Assembly (NCBI GenBank): GCA_027858145.1
Contig: JAQIDF010000300.1
Coordinates: forward strand, 1-26,244
Length of the DNA: 26,244 nt
Reading direction: 5' to 3'
From: Prolixibacteraceae bacterium
GTDB taxonomy: Bacteria > Bacteroidota > Bacteroidia > Bacteroidales > Prolixibacteraceae
Position 1 is the stretch's first letter, and the number at the start of each line of letters is the position of its first letter. The position numbers were made by a program, and so were the translations under genes. This document shows positions 13,818 to 21,713 of the stretch, piece by piece. The notes beneath the pieces are model-generated. The model searched no databases and was not told the origin of the DNA. It was given only the letters and a program-made list of their open reading frames with translations.

Positions 13818-16502
13818 AACTATTTGAAACAAACGATATACATATTTTTTCTATTTGCCTGGTTACTAACTTCCTTCAACGTAAAAGGCCAGGATCAGCC
13901 GGAACCAGCTGAAATAAATATACCGGCTGATACTTTATTGTCATCTTCTGAAGAACAAGCCGATAGTATTACCGGTGATTCGGTTAAAAGTGTACAAGTG
14001 ATTGATTCACCAATTAATTACGATTCTAAAGATTCTCTATCAATTTCAATGGAAAATGGGCAGCAAATTGTTCATCTTTATGGAGAAGCCATCGTTGAAT
14101 ATGCTTCAATAAAATTAAATGCAGGCTATATTTCAGTAAATTTTGAAAATAAAGAAATATATGCCACAGGTATTGAAGATTCTTTGGGCAACCTTACTCA
14201 AAAGCCTCATTTTTCTGAGGGGGAAGAAGAATTTGATTGTACATCGTTACGATACAATTTTGTAACAAGTAAAGGTTTTGTTGAAAATGTGGTAACCGAG
14301 CAGCAAGATGGAATTGTAAGAAGCGATAAGGCTAAAATGATGAGCAAGGATGTTTATTGTATGGTTGATGGTAAATATTCTACCTGCGATGCCGAACACC
14401 CTCACTTTTACCTGAGAATGACTAAAGGTAAAGTAATTCGAAACAAAGCCATCATTACCGGAAGATCATACCTGGTACTGGAAGATTTTCCTCTTTATTT
14501 GCCCTTCCTGCCTTATGGATACATCCCTACATTTAATAAAACCTATACTTCAGGTGTTATTATTCCTTCATATGGAGAAGAGTCAAACTATGGATTTTAT
14601 CTGAAAGGTGGTGGATTTTACTGGGCTGCTAATGATTTCTTTGATTTTGAATTTACAGGTGATGTATACTCTAAAGGAAAATGGGGTATAAATTTAAATA
14701 CAAGTTACCGGAAACGATACAGATATTCAGGTAATTTCAGTTTTAGTTATACCTTGTCGGCTATCGGTGAAAGAGGAATCAACCAGGTAAAAACACCAAA
14801 CTATAGTATTCGCTGGAGTCATTCGCAAGATTCAAAAGCAAACCCAACCCAATCATTTTCTGCATCGGTTGATTTTTCATCAAGCGGGTACAATAAAGAG
14901 AACGAATACGACAGCGACCGATACATGCAAAACAGTAAATCATCATCGGTTAATTATCGTAAAACATTTCCTAACCTGCCTGTTAGTTTATCTGCTTCGC
15001 TAAGAGCCTCTCAAAACACCAGAGACTCTACTCTATCTTTGTCGTTGCCTTCACTTAATATAAACATGCAAAGCATTTATCCCCTGAAAAGAAAAAAACG
15101 GGTTGGTGAAAAAGCTTTTTGGGAAGATGTAAAGATTTCATATACCGGACAGTTTGATAGTCGTATTAAAACAAAAGAACAATTATTGCTGAATACTCCT
15201 TATTCTGAATGGAGCAAAGGTATTAAACACAATATACCTATTACACTACCATCATTCAGGCTGTTAAATCATATTAATGTTGTTCCATCATTTAGCTACA
15301 ACGAACGGTGGTATTTCGATTATATTGATAAATACTGGATTGATGGCTATTCAGTAACAAACCCCGAATCGGGTCTACAGAAATGGGTACCCGGTCATGT
15401 GGAAGAGGTAAAAAAGAATGGTTTTAAGCGCAATTACGAATATCGATACAGCATTAGTTCAAGTACAACAATTTATGGCATGTATATCATGAAGAATCCA
15501 AATTCAAAACTTAAAGCCGTTCGTCATAAAATTGATCCGAGCATAGGTTTCAGCTATCGTCCTGATTTTAGTGAGGACCGCTTCGGTTTTTACGATTGGA
15601 TTCAGGTCGATTCGATGGGAAATTTGGAACAATTCAGTCTTTTCGAAGATGGAATGTATGGTTATACCCGGGGCGGCCGTAGCGGCTCGGTAAACTTCAG
15701 CCTTAATAACAACATTGAAATGAAAATTGCCAACGAAAATGATACAACTTCGGAAGATAGCTTCAAGAAAATCGCTATTTTCGATAATCTGGGAATTAGT
15801 AGCTCCTATAACCTTGCTGCCGAATCATTTAACCTGTCTCCTTTTTCATTGAATGCACGTACTAAAATTGCCGGAACATCAATTAACATTAGTGGTACGC
15901 TCGACCCGTATGCATTAAATGAAAAAGGTACAAAAATTGATGAATATCAATGGAACACCGAAACCGGAATTGCCCGGTTGGGGAGGCTGACAAATATTGG
16001 CACGGGGTTTAGCCTGAGCTATAGTTCAGATAAACTAAAAAAGGCATTAGAACAAAAAACAAACCCGCAAGATGATGAAGGCGAAACTGTTAACGCTGAA
16101 GGTGAAGAAGGGATAAAAACAGGTAAGAACGAAGCCTCCCCCACTTCATCGGGCAATATACCCCCCGAATATGTCCCCTTCGAACCCGGTTGGCGTGTTA
16201 GTGCAAATTATACATTCCGGTACTCAAACCCGTCGGGTAAAGCAAACTGGACACAGTCGGTTTCACTTAATGGTAGCCTGGATTTAACACCCAAATGGAA
16301 AACAACTATATCGTCGGGATTTGATTTTGTTGCAAAAGAAATGACACATACCCGGATGACAGTTGTTCGTGATTTGCACTGTTGGACAATGTCATTTGAG
16401 TTTTCACCTTTTGGTGGTAGAAAATATTACTCGTTTACAATACGGGCAAATGCTTCGTTGTTGCAAGACTTAAAAATTGATAAAACTGAACGTGATTTTT
16501 AG
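13815..16502 (+). CDS. lptD: LPS-assembly protein LptD, Bacteroidota type
   Basis: About 895 residues. LptD is the outer-membrane barrel that inserts lipopolysaccharide into the outer leaflet. An N-terminal signal peptide (…IFFLFAWLLTSFNVKGQD) is followed by an acidic linker and an OstA/LptA-like periplasmic domain (about 70-200, IVHLYGEAIVEYASIKLNAG). A long beta-barrel domain with alternating aromatic strands follows (GVIIPSYGEESNYGFYLKGGG, GFSYRPDFSEDRFGFYDW), ending in strands with FSPFGGRKYYSFTIRAN. An acidic low-complexity stretch near 745-775 interrupts the barrel, likely a loop. No ATG precedes the signal peptide: the frame is closed at 13803 and only TTG (13815, 13824) can start it. 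Divergent from the amidase, followed by ridA. Confidence 0.9.
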   Translation: MNYLKQTIYIFFLFAWLLTSFNVKGQDQPEPAEINIPADTLLSSSEEQADSITGDSVKSVQVIDSPINYDSKDSLSISMENGQQIVHLYGEAIVEYASIKLNAGYISVNFENKEIYATGIEDSLGNLTQKPHFSEGEEEFDCTSLRYNFVTSKGFVENVVTEQQDGIVRSDKAKMMSKDVYCMVDGKYSTCDAEHPHFYLRMTKGKVIRNKAIITGRSYLVLEDFPLYLPFLPYGYIPTFNKTYTSGVIIPSYGEESNYGFYLKGGGFYWAANDFFDFEFTGDVYSKGKWGINLNTSYRKRYRYSGNFSFSYTLSAIGERGINQVKTPNYSIRWSHSQDSKANPTQSFSASVDFSSSGYNKENEYDSDRYMQNSKSSSVNYRKTFPNLPVSLSASLRASQNTRDSTLSLSLPSLNINMQSIYPLKRKKRVGEKAFWEDVKISYTGQFDSRIKTKEQLLLNTPYSEWSKGIKHNIPITLPSFRLLNHINVVPSFSYNERWYFDYIDKYWIDGYSVTNPESGLQKWVPGHVEEVKKNGFKRNYEYRYSISSSTTIYGMYIMKNPNSKLKAVRHKIDPSIGFSYRPDFSEDRFGFYDWIQVDSMGNLEQFSLFEDGMYGYTRGGRSGSVNFSLNNNIEMKIANENDTTSEDSFKKIAIFDNLGISSSYNLAAESFNLSPFSLNARTKIAGTSINISGTLDPYALNEKGTKIDEYQWNTETGIARLGRLTNIGTGFSLSYSSDKLKKALEQKTNPQDDEGETVNAEGEEGIKTGKNEASPTSSGNIPPEYVPFEPGWRVSANYTFRYSNPSGKANWTQSVSLNGSLDLTPKWKTTISSGFDFVAKEMTHTRMTVVRDLHCWTMSFEFSPFGGRKYYSFTIRANASLLQDLKIDKTERDF

Positions 16503-16570
16503 GTGTTATACAATTGTGTTTTCTCTAATAAATCGATAGTCATTTAATTTTCTTAAAATGAAACGAACAT

Positions 16571-16628
16571 GAACTTTTTTAATCAAAAGTTCGCCAAAGG
16601 TAATGATTAACCCCGATGGTCATCGGGG
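16571..16628 (+). repeat. Two adjacent hairpins between lptD and ridA
   Basis: First hairpin: GAACTTTT (16571-16578) with AAAAGTTC (16585-16592), 6-base loop. Second: CCCCGAT (16611-16617) with ATCGGGG (16622-16628), 4-base loop. A third weak pairing, GAGAGCG with CGTTCTC, follows up to about 16660. None is followed by a T run, so they are not ordinary terminators. A dispersed palindromic repeat or an RNA-processing/stability element is possible. Confidence 0.5.
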
Positions 16629-16704
16629 CATGTGAGAGCGAAGCGGTTCCATACGTTCTCAAATTTAGAATTAAGCTATGGAACAAATTATAAATTTTAA
16701 ACGT

Positions 16705-17082
16705 ATGAAACAAATAATACAAACGTCAAATGCTCCGGCAGCAGTTGGGCCTTATAGCCAGGCTATAGAAACCAACGGAATGTTGTTTATATCGGGACAG
16801 GTACCTATAAATCCTGAAACAAGCAAACTTGTTGAACCTGATATTATTACACAAACACGGCAGGTGCTTGAGAATATTGGTTCTATTTTAAAAGAAGCCG
16901 GATATTCGTATGCTGATGTTGTAAAAACAACATGTCTTCTTTCCGACATGTCATATTTTAAAACAATGAATGAAGTTTACGCGTCTTACTTCACCGAAAA
17001 GCAACCGGCAAGGGCAGCTTTTGCAGTAAAAGAGTTACCCCTTGGCGCTATGATTGAAATTGAAGCAATTGCCATAAAATAA
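16705..17082 (+). CDS. ridA: RidA family reactive-imine deaminase
   Basis: 125 residues from ATG 16705 (MKQIIQTSNAPAAVGPYSQ), which matches where the family starts; an in-frame ATG at 16678 would add nine unusual residues. RidA hydrolyses 2-aminoacrylate and similar imines released by PLP enzymes, protecting them. Visible family features are APAAVGPYSQA, LFISGQVPI, the catalytic-site Arg in QPARAAFAVKELPLGA, and the closing MIEIEAIAI. It forms a homotrimer in known members. It lies 9 bases before the ABC-F gene, and both have the same AAACGT just before ATG. The lptD-ridA adjacency is common in Bacteroidota. Confidence 0.93.
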   Translation: MKQIIQTSNAPAAVGPYSQAIETNGMLFISGQVPINPETSKLVEPDIITQTRQVLENIGSILKEAGYSYADVVKTTCLLSDMSYFKTMNEVYASYFTEKQPARAAFAVKELPLGAMIEIEAIAIK

Positions 17083-17091
17083 ACTAAACGT

Positions 17092-18960
17092 ATGATTCCA
17101 TATTTACAGGTCGAAGGATTAACACGCTATTGGGGCGAACTGGTATTATTTGAAGATTTGAATTTTACCATTGCACAAGGGCAAAAAGTAGCACTCATCG
17201 CCCGAAATGGAGCCGGTAAAACGACACTTTTGAATACGATTATGGGAACCGATTTGCCCGATGCTGGTACCGTTACATTTACCAATGACATCACCGTTGG
17301 TTATTTATATCAAAATCCGGTTCAAAATCACGACCTCACAGTGATGGAGGAAATATATAATTCAACCAGTGAAGTTGTGCAGGCCGTGCGAGAGTACGAA
17401 ATAGCCATTCAAAATCCAGATAAACACGACCTTCAGGAGGCTACCGAAAAAATGGACAGACTGAATGCCTGGGATTTTGAAGTAAAAATAAAGCAAATCC
17501 TTTCGCGACTAAAGATCACCAACTTCGATCAAAAAATTGGCGAACTATCAGGAGGACAACAAAAACGGGTTTCACTCGCCAATGTCCTTATCAATAATCC
17601 TGATTTATTAATACTTGACGAGCCGACAAACCATCTTGACCTTGATATGATTGAATGGCTCGAAGAGTACTTGCTAAAAATGAACAAAACACTGTTCATG
17701 GTAACGCACGATCGCTATTTCCTTGACCGAATTTGCAATGAAATACTTGAGCTCGATCAAAAATCGATTTTCAGGTACAAAGGAAACTACTCATATTTTA
17801 TTGAGAAGCGGGCTGAAAGGCAAAACCAACTTCGTGCCGAAGTTGAAAAAGCCCGAAACCTTATGCGTACTGAACAGGAATGGATGCGCCGAATGCCCAA
17901 AGCACGTGGCTCAAAGTCAAAATACCGCGTTGAATCGTTTTATGACTTAAAAGATAAAGCATCTCAAAACCTTTCGGAAGAACAACTGGAATTAAATATA
18001 AAGGCTTCCCGGCTGGGCAAAAAGGTTATTGATGTATATAATTTAAGCAAAAGTTTTGGCGACCTCAAAGTTCTGAACAACTTTAGCTATAAATTTTCAC
18101 GTTTTGAAAAAATTGGCATTGTTGGTGAAAACGGCACCGGAAAATCAACATTACTTAACTTGATAACCGGGGCGATGGAACCTGATTCAGGCAGGATTGA
18201 AATTGGTGAAACTGTTAAATTCGGATATTATCGTCAGGAAGGTATTACTTTTGCAACCGATGCTAAAGTAATTGACATCATTCAGAATATTGCCGAGTAT
18301 ATTGATTTGGGAAACGGAAAACAGTGGAATGCTTCGCAACTACTTACCCATTTTCTTTTTTCAAAAGAAATTCAGCATGGACAGGTTGAAACACTTAGTG
18401 GCGGTGAAAAAAGAAGACTTTACCTGTGCACTATTCTTATGAAAAATCCAAATTTCCTGATCCTTGATGAACCTACCAACGATCTCGATATTATGACCCT
18501 GAATGTATTGGAAGAATACCTGCAAAACTTTAACGGTTGTGTAGTTGTGGTTAGCCACGACCGTTACTTTATGGATAAAATTGTAGAGCATGTATTTGCT
18601 TTTGAAGATAATGGAGCCATAAAAGATTTTCCTGGAAATTATTCCGTTTTCCGATATTACAAGGATAATAAAGATAAGGAAAAACGAAAGGTAATTATCG
18701 AGAATAAAAAAGAAACAACAAAAGAGAAACCTAAAAAGAAAGATACTAAAAAGCTTAGTTTTAATGAAAAACGAGAATTTGAACAACTCAGTTCCGAAAT
18801 AGAGCAATTAGAATCTCAAAAGCAAGAACTTGAAGACAAAATGAGTTCGGGAGAATATGGACATGAAAAAATACAAGAGCAATCGGATTTATATGAAAAA
18901 ATAAAAGCCGGGTTAGATGCAAAAGAACTTCGCTGGCTTGAGCTAAGCGAGAAAGAATAA
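17092..18960 (+). CDS. ABC-F family ATPase, Uup-like
   Basis: 622 residues with two ABC ATPase domains and no membrane segments. Domain 1: Walker A RNGAGKTT (38-45), signature LSGGQQKRVSLA (about 151), Walker B LLILDEPTNHLD. The inter-domain linker of ABC-F proteins (about 225-300) is rich in charged residues (WMRRMPKARGSKSKYRVE). Domain 2: GENGTGKST (about 344), LSGGEKRRLYL (about 434), ILDEPTNDLD. The C-terminal 70 residues are a Lys/Glu-rich coiled coil, as in Uup, which can bind DNA or ribosomes. ABC-F proteins act on the ribosome during translation. I see nothing that marks it as an antibiotic-resistance factor. Its stop abuts the stop of the convergent GT4 gene. Confidence 0.92.
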   Translation: MIPYLQVEGLTRYWGELVLFEDLNFTIAQGQKVALIARNGAGKTTLLNTIMGTDLPDAGTVTFTNDITVGYLYQNPVQNHDLTVMEEIYNSTSEVVQAVREYEIAIQNPDKHDLQEATEKMDRLNAWDFEVKIKQILSRLKITNFDQKIGELSGGQQKRVSLANVLINNPDLLILDEPTNHLDLDMIEWLEEYLLKMNKTLFMVTHDRYFLDRICNEILELDQKSIFRYKGNYSYFIEKRAERQNQLRAEVEKARNLMRTEQEWMRRMPKARGSKSKYRVESFYDLKDKASQNLSEEQLELNIKASRLGKKVIDVYNLSKSFGDLKVLNNFSYKFSRFEKIGIVGENGTGKSTLLNLITGAMEPDSGRIEIGETVKFGYYRQEGITFATDAKVIDIIQNIAEYIDLGNGKQWNASQLLTHFLFSKEIQHGQVETLSGGEKRRLYLCTILMKNPNFLILDEPTNDLDIMTLNVLEEYLQNFNGCVVVVSHDRYFMDKIVEHVFAFEDNGAIKDFPGNYSVFRYYKDNKDKEKRKVIIENKKETTKEKPKKKDTKKLSFNEKREFEQLSSEIEQLESQKQELEDKMSSGEYGHEKIQEQSDLYEKIKAGLDAKELRWLELSEKE

Positions 18961-20049
18961 CTAATTTAAACCCAATAAAAACGGGTGCAATTGATTATTA
19001 GTAACTTTTCGCGAGAAAGCAGTTTCAACAAGTTTTCTGGCAGAAATGCCCAGTTTGATCCCTATATCAGGGTTTTCAATTATATGCTGCATGGTTTGTG
19101 CAAAGTGATTCAAATCAAAAGCTGGCACCAAAAAGCCTGTTTCACCATGTATTACAACTTCAGGGTTACCAGCAACACTAAACGATATTACAGGTTTATG
19201 CATGGCCATAGCTTCAATTGCTACTGTTGGTAGTCCCTCCCAGTGTGATGGAATAAGTAAACAATCGATGGAATGCATAACCGATTTTACTTCATCCCTG
19301 AAACCAAGGATATCAACATGATCATTTACCTGATATTTATCTATTAACGACACAATTTCGCTGTGCAACGGGCCAGTACCGGCCAGTTTTATTTTAAACT
19401 TCATGCCCTTTTCTTTCAACTTACCGGCTATTTCCGGTAAAAAAAGCACGCCTTTTTCTTCAGATAAACGACCAACACAACCAAAAACAAACTCTTGCGT
19501 CTTTTCTTCTGCATTAATCAATTGTTTATCCCATTTTTCAATATCGATACTGTTGTATATAACATGAATTTTTTCTTTTGGAATTAAATTGGGGTCACGG
19601 CTCAACGATACATCAGCAATGTATTGCGAACACGGGATAAAATGAGTGATGCCGTTGCGTAATAAATATTTATTTAAAATGTGTGGATTAAGGGGGCGTC
19701 CATTATCGCGGCGATACATTATTTGTTTGACACCCGCCAATTTTGCAGGCATTGTAAACAATTTAAAATCATTTGAAGTGTTGAATAAAACTGTATCCGG
19801 AGCTATTTTTTTCAAGATACGGTATATACGATATAATTTCACGGGATTCAGATATGCAAATTTTCTGGTTTTAACCGTAAAGTTCTTTATATGATGTTTA
19901 TTTAATCTATCGTGCAGTTCACCCTCGTCAGAAGTGATACTTACAACATTGGCTTTATCCTGAAACGACAAAATCGTTTCTAATTGCCAGCTTTCTCCCC
20001 CGCCCCAGAGTTTAGCTGTATTTATAAAACATATTTTTTTATTGCTCAT
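18961..20049 (-). CDS. Glycosyltransferase family 4
   Basis: 362 residues with a GT-B fold. The N-terminal half starts with KKICFINTAKLWGGGESWQLE, where the Gly-rich loop contacts the acceptor. The C-terminal Rossmann half has FGCVGRLSEEKGVLFLPEIA, LAGTGPLHSEI, and the nucleotide-sugar site PSHWEGLPTVAIEAMAMHKPVI, with the E-x7-E spacing expected of GT4 enzymes, then GETGFLVP. It transfers a sugar with retention of configuration, probably in a surface polysaccharide or LPS pathway; donor and acceptor are unknown. It is the last gene of the minus-strand helicase-GT2-methyltransferase-GT4 set, 30 bases after the methyltransferase. Its TAA lies directly against the ABC-F TAA with no terminator between. 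Confidence 0.9.
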   Translation of the reverse strand: MSNKKICFINTAKLWGGGESWQLETILSFQDKANVVSITSDEGELHDRLNKHHIKNFTVKTRKFAYLNPVKLYRIYRILKKIAPDTVLFNTSNDFKLFTMPAKLAGVKQIMYRRDNGRPLNPHILNKYLLRNGITHFIPCSQYIADVSLSRDPNLIPKEKIHVIYNSIDIEKWDKQLINAEEKTQEFVFGCVGRLSEEKGVLFLPEIAGKLKEKGMKFKIKLAGTGPLHSEIVSLIDKYQVNDHVDILGFRDEVKSVMHSIDCLLIPSHWEGLPTVAIEAMAMHKPVISFSVAGNPEVVIHGETGFLVPAFDLNHFAQTMQHIIENPDIGIKLGISARKLVETAFSRKVTNNQLHPFLLGLN

Positions 20050-20079
20050 CTAGTTCTGTTTGTTTTACCATTCCCTTGT

Positions 20080-20724
20080 TTATACACTTTTAACATGGTT
20101 TCCAACTTGTGATTTAGGGCCAATAATATAAAAGTAATGATATACATTGTCGGGTTGGATATATTCCCTGCAAATATCATAGTCATGTTTTATGACATCT
20201 GATATTTTCGTCTTCAAGTAACCTTTGGTGTTTACTTCCCAGTGATGCTCTCCGTTATACTCAAAATTCTTGTTGAAGCGGGGAACTGAAAATAAAATTT
20301 GACTGGTAAATGCACGTTGAATTTTGAAAAATGAAAGTGGCCTCGAATGTTGTATGGGCAGGGATAAAATAAGCTTATCCGTTTTCACCATTATTTTATC
20401 AAGGATTGGTTTAAAATCACTGAATGGCATATGTTCGAGTACCTGACAGCATAAAATAACATCAAAATGCATTGATATTTCGTCAATATTGCGGACATCT
20501 AACGTAAAATCGGGTTTCAATGTTTCATCAAAGTCCACGGTGTAAACTTCAATCCCCTGCATTTTAAGAATTTCAACTACAATATTGTCGCCCACACCAA
20601 TGACCAAAACATTTCGTGGCGAAACTTTAACCACTTCTTTTATCTGACTGTAGTATGAAGCCCAACGCTTCTTATCAACATATTCATTAAAAAAATAATG
20701 TGTTTCTTTTACCTGTATGCCCAC
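20080..20724 (-). CDS. SAM-dependent methyltransferase, class I
   Basis: 214 residues. Motif I is degenerate (NVLVIGVGDNIVVEILK, about 39-55), followed by the acidic strand end VYTVDFDE. Then comes FDVILCCQVLEHMPFSDFKPIL, the typical post-I/motif II region of Methyltransf_11/23 proteins, and LILSLPIQHSRP. The Gly-rich loop has only two Gly residues, but the VLEHM motif is clear. It lies between two glycosyltransferases, so a role in methylating a glycan or glycan precursor is a reasonable inference; small-molecule O-methylation is also possible. 81 bases separate it from the upstream GT2 gene. Confidence 0.85.
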   Translation of the reverse strand: MGIQVKETHYFFNEYVDKKRWASYYSQIKEVVKVSPRNVLVIGVGDNIVVEILKMQGIEVYTVDFDETLKPDFTLDVRNIDEISMHFDVILCCQVLEHMPFSDFKPILDKIMVKTDKLILSLPIQHSRPLSFFKIQRAFTSQILFSVPRFNKNFEYNGEHHWEVNTKGYLKTKISDVIKHDYDICREYIQPDNVYHYFYIIGPKSQVGNHVKSV

Positions 20725-20805
20725 AACCCCTGTATGATATATGTAAAATGCTCTTTTTTAATCGAATGCAAATATAAATATTTAAGATGAATACAAGCAA
20801 ATAAT

Positions 20806-21693
20806 TCAATCAATTTTACGACGGTATAACAGTGGTATTTTGAAAGCATAAACATATGCATAGAAGTAAAAAGGTTTAAAAGCAATGGCTTTACCCAGAA
20901 TACGGTATGCATATTTCATGTTTTTACCAAATAATGCATATTTGCGTGTAAGTTTTCGGGCCACATGGTGATAAATATCCAGCTCCTTAAGCCGTTTTTC
21001 ATGCTTAGCGAAAAAATAAGCAGCCCCATTGATAACAGCCATTGGGTTATCTGAAATTCGGTTTTGCTCATCCCAATACATAAGTGTATTGCTGTTCTCT
21101 ATATAATCGATTGAATAATTCCCAGCTACCCGCACTATAAAATCAAGATCCTGATGCGAAGGCATCAACTCGTCGAAACCGCCAATTTCATCAAATACAT
21201 CTTTTCTTATACACAGACCCGATGTAGCTGAACCAATTCCGTGAAAACCCATAAATAAGATCCGCTCTGCATTGGCATTCACTTTTTGGTTAAAAGTGGC
21301 AACAATTTCTCCGTTTTTTATGCAGGTTGCAAATACGTAGGATAATCCCAGTTCGTGGTTATCTGCAAATTTACCGAGATGATTTTTAAGGGTTGTCGGA
21401 GCCAATTCATCATCTGAATCAAAAAAAATAATCAAGGGCGCACGTGCAATACGTGCGCCTTGATTACGAGCCATGTTAGCCCCTCCGTTTATTTCTAATT
21501 TTTCAACTTTTACCCGGCAATCATATGAATAAAAATCCTGAATTAACTGAACAGTCCGGTCGGTTGAACAATCATCAACAATTATAAGTTCCCAGTTGTC
21601 AAAAGTTTGATTAATAACACTTTCAATAGCTCTTTTTATAGTCTTTTCTCTGTTAAAAGCTGGAATTACAACTGTAATATCAGGTTTATTCAT
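20806..21693 (-). CDS. Glycosyltransferase family 2
   Basis: 295 residues with a GT-A fold. The N terminus MNKPDITVVIPAFNREKTI is followed by INQTFDNWELIIVDDCSTD, NGGANMARNQGARIA, and IIFFDSDDE, which carries the metal-binding DxD motif. Later GIGSATSGLCIRKDVFDEIGGFDE and HQDLDFIVRVAG match the acceptor-side EDxD-like region of GT2 enzymes (here HQDLD). The C terminus is basic, with aromatic residues that could touch the membrane. It is an inverting transferase, likely for a surface glycan. It starts 20 bases after the DEAD-box helicase stop, so it may be read from the helicase promoter. A very strong terminator-like hairpin lies inside the gene over the codons for NQGARIARAPLI. Confidence 0.92.
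   Translation of the reverse strand: MNKPDITVVIPAFNREKTIKRAIESVINQTFDNWELIIVDDCSTDRTVQLIQDFYSYDCRVKVEKLEINGGANMARNQGARIARAPLIIFFDSDDELAPTTLKNHLGKFADNHELGLSYVFATCIKNGEIVATFNQKVNANAERILFMGFHGIGSATSGLCIRKDVFDEIGGFDELMPSHQDLDFIVRVAGNYSIDYIENSNTLMYWDEQNRISDNPMAVINGAAYFFAKHEKRLKELDIYHHVARKLTRKYALFGKNMKYAYRILGKAIAFKPFYFYAYVYAFKIPLLYRRKID
21421..21465 (-). terminator. Intragenic intrinsic-terminator-like hairpin in the GT2 gene
   Basis: On the minus strand, 15 bases (21465-21451, core AAGGCGCACGT) pair with 21445-21430 with one bulged base, around a 5-base loop. Next comes a TA step and eight T residues (21428-21421). GC-rich stem, tight loop and T run in the coding direction are all present. During active translation ribosomes would cover it; untranslated RNA could terminate here. 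Confidence 0.55.
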
Positions 21694-21713
21694 AAATTGA
21701 CATTATCTGAATT

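Noticed and set aside
17092..18960. ABC-F protein as an antibiotic-resistance determinant.
   Set aside because: Two-domain ABC-F proteins with a C-terminal coiled coil are ordinary housekeeping Uup-type proteins; nothing in the linker or context points to resistance.
18961..21693. A complete capsule or O-antigen locus.
   Set aside because: Only two glycosyltransferases and one methyltransferase are present; there is no flippase, polymerase, initiating transferase or sugar-nucleotide gene.
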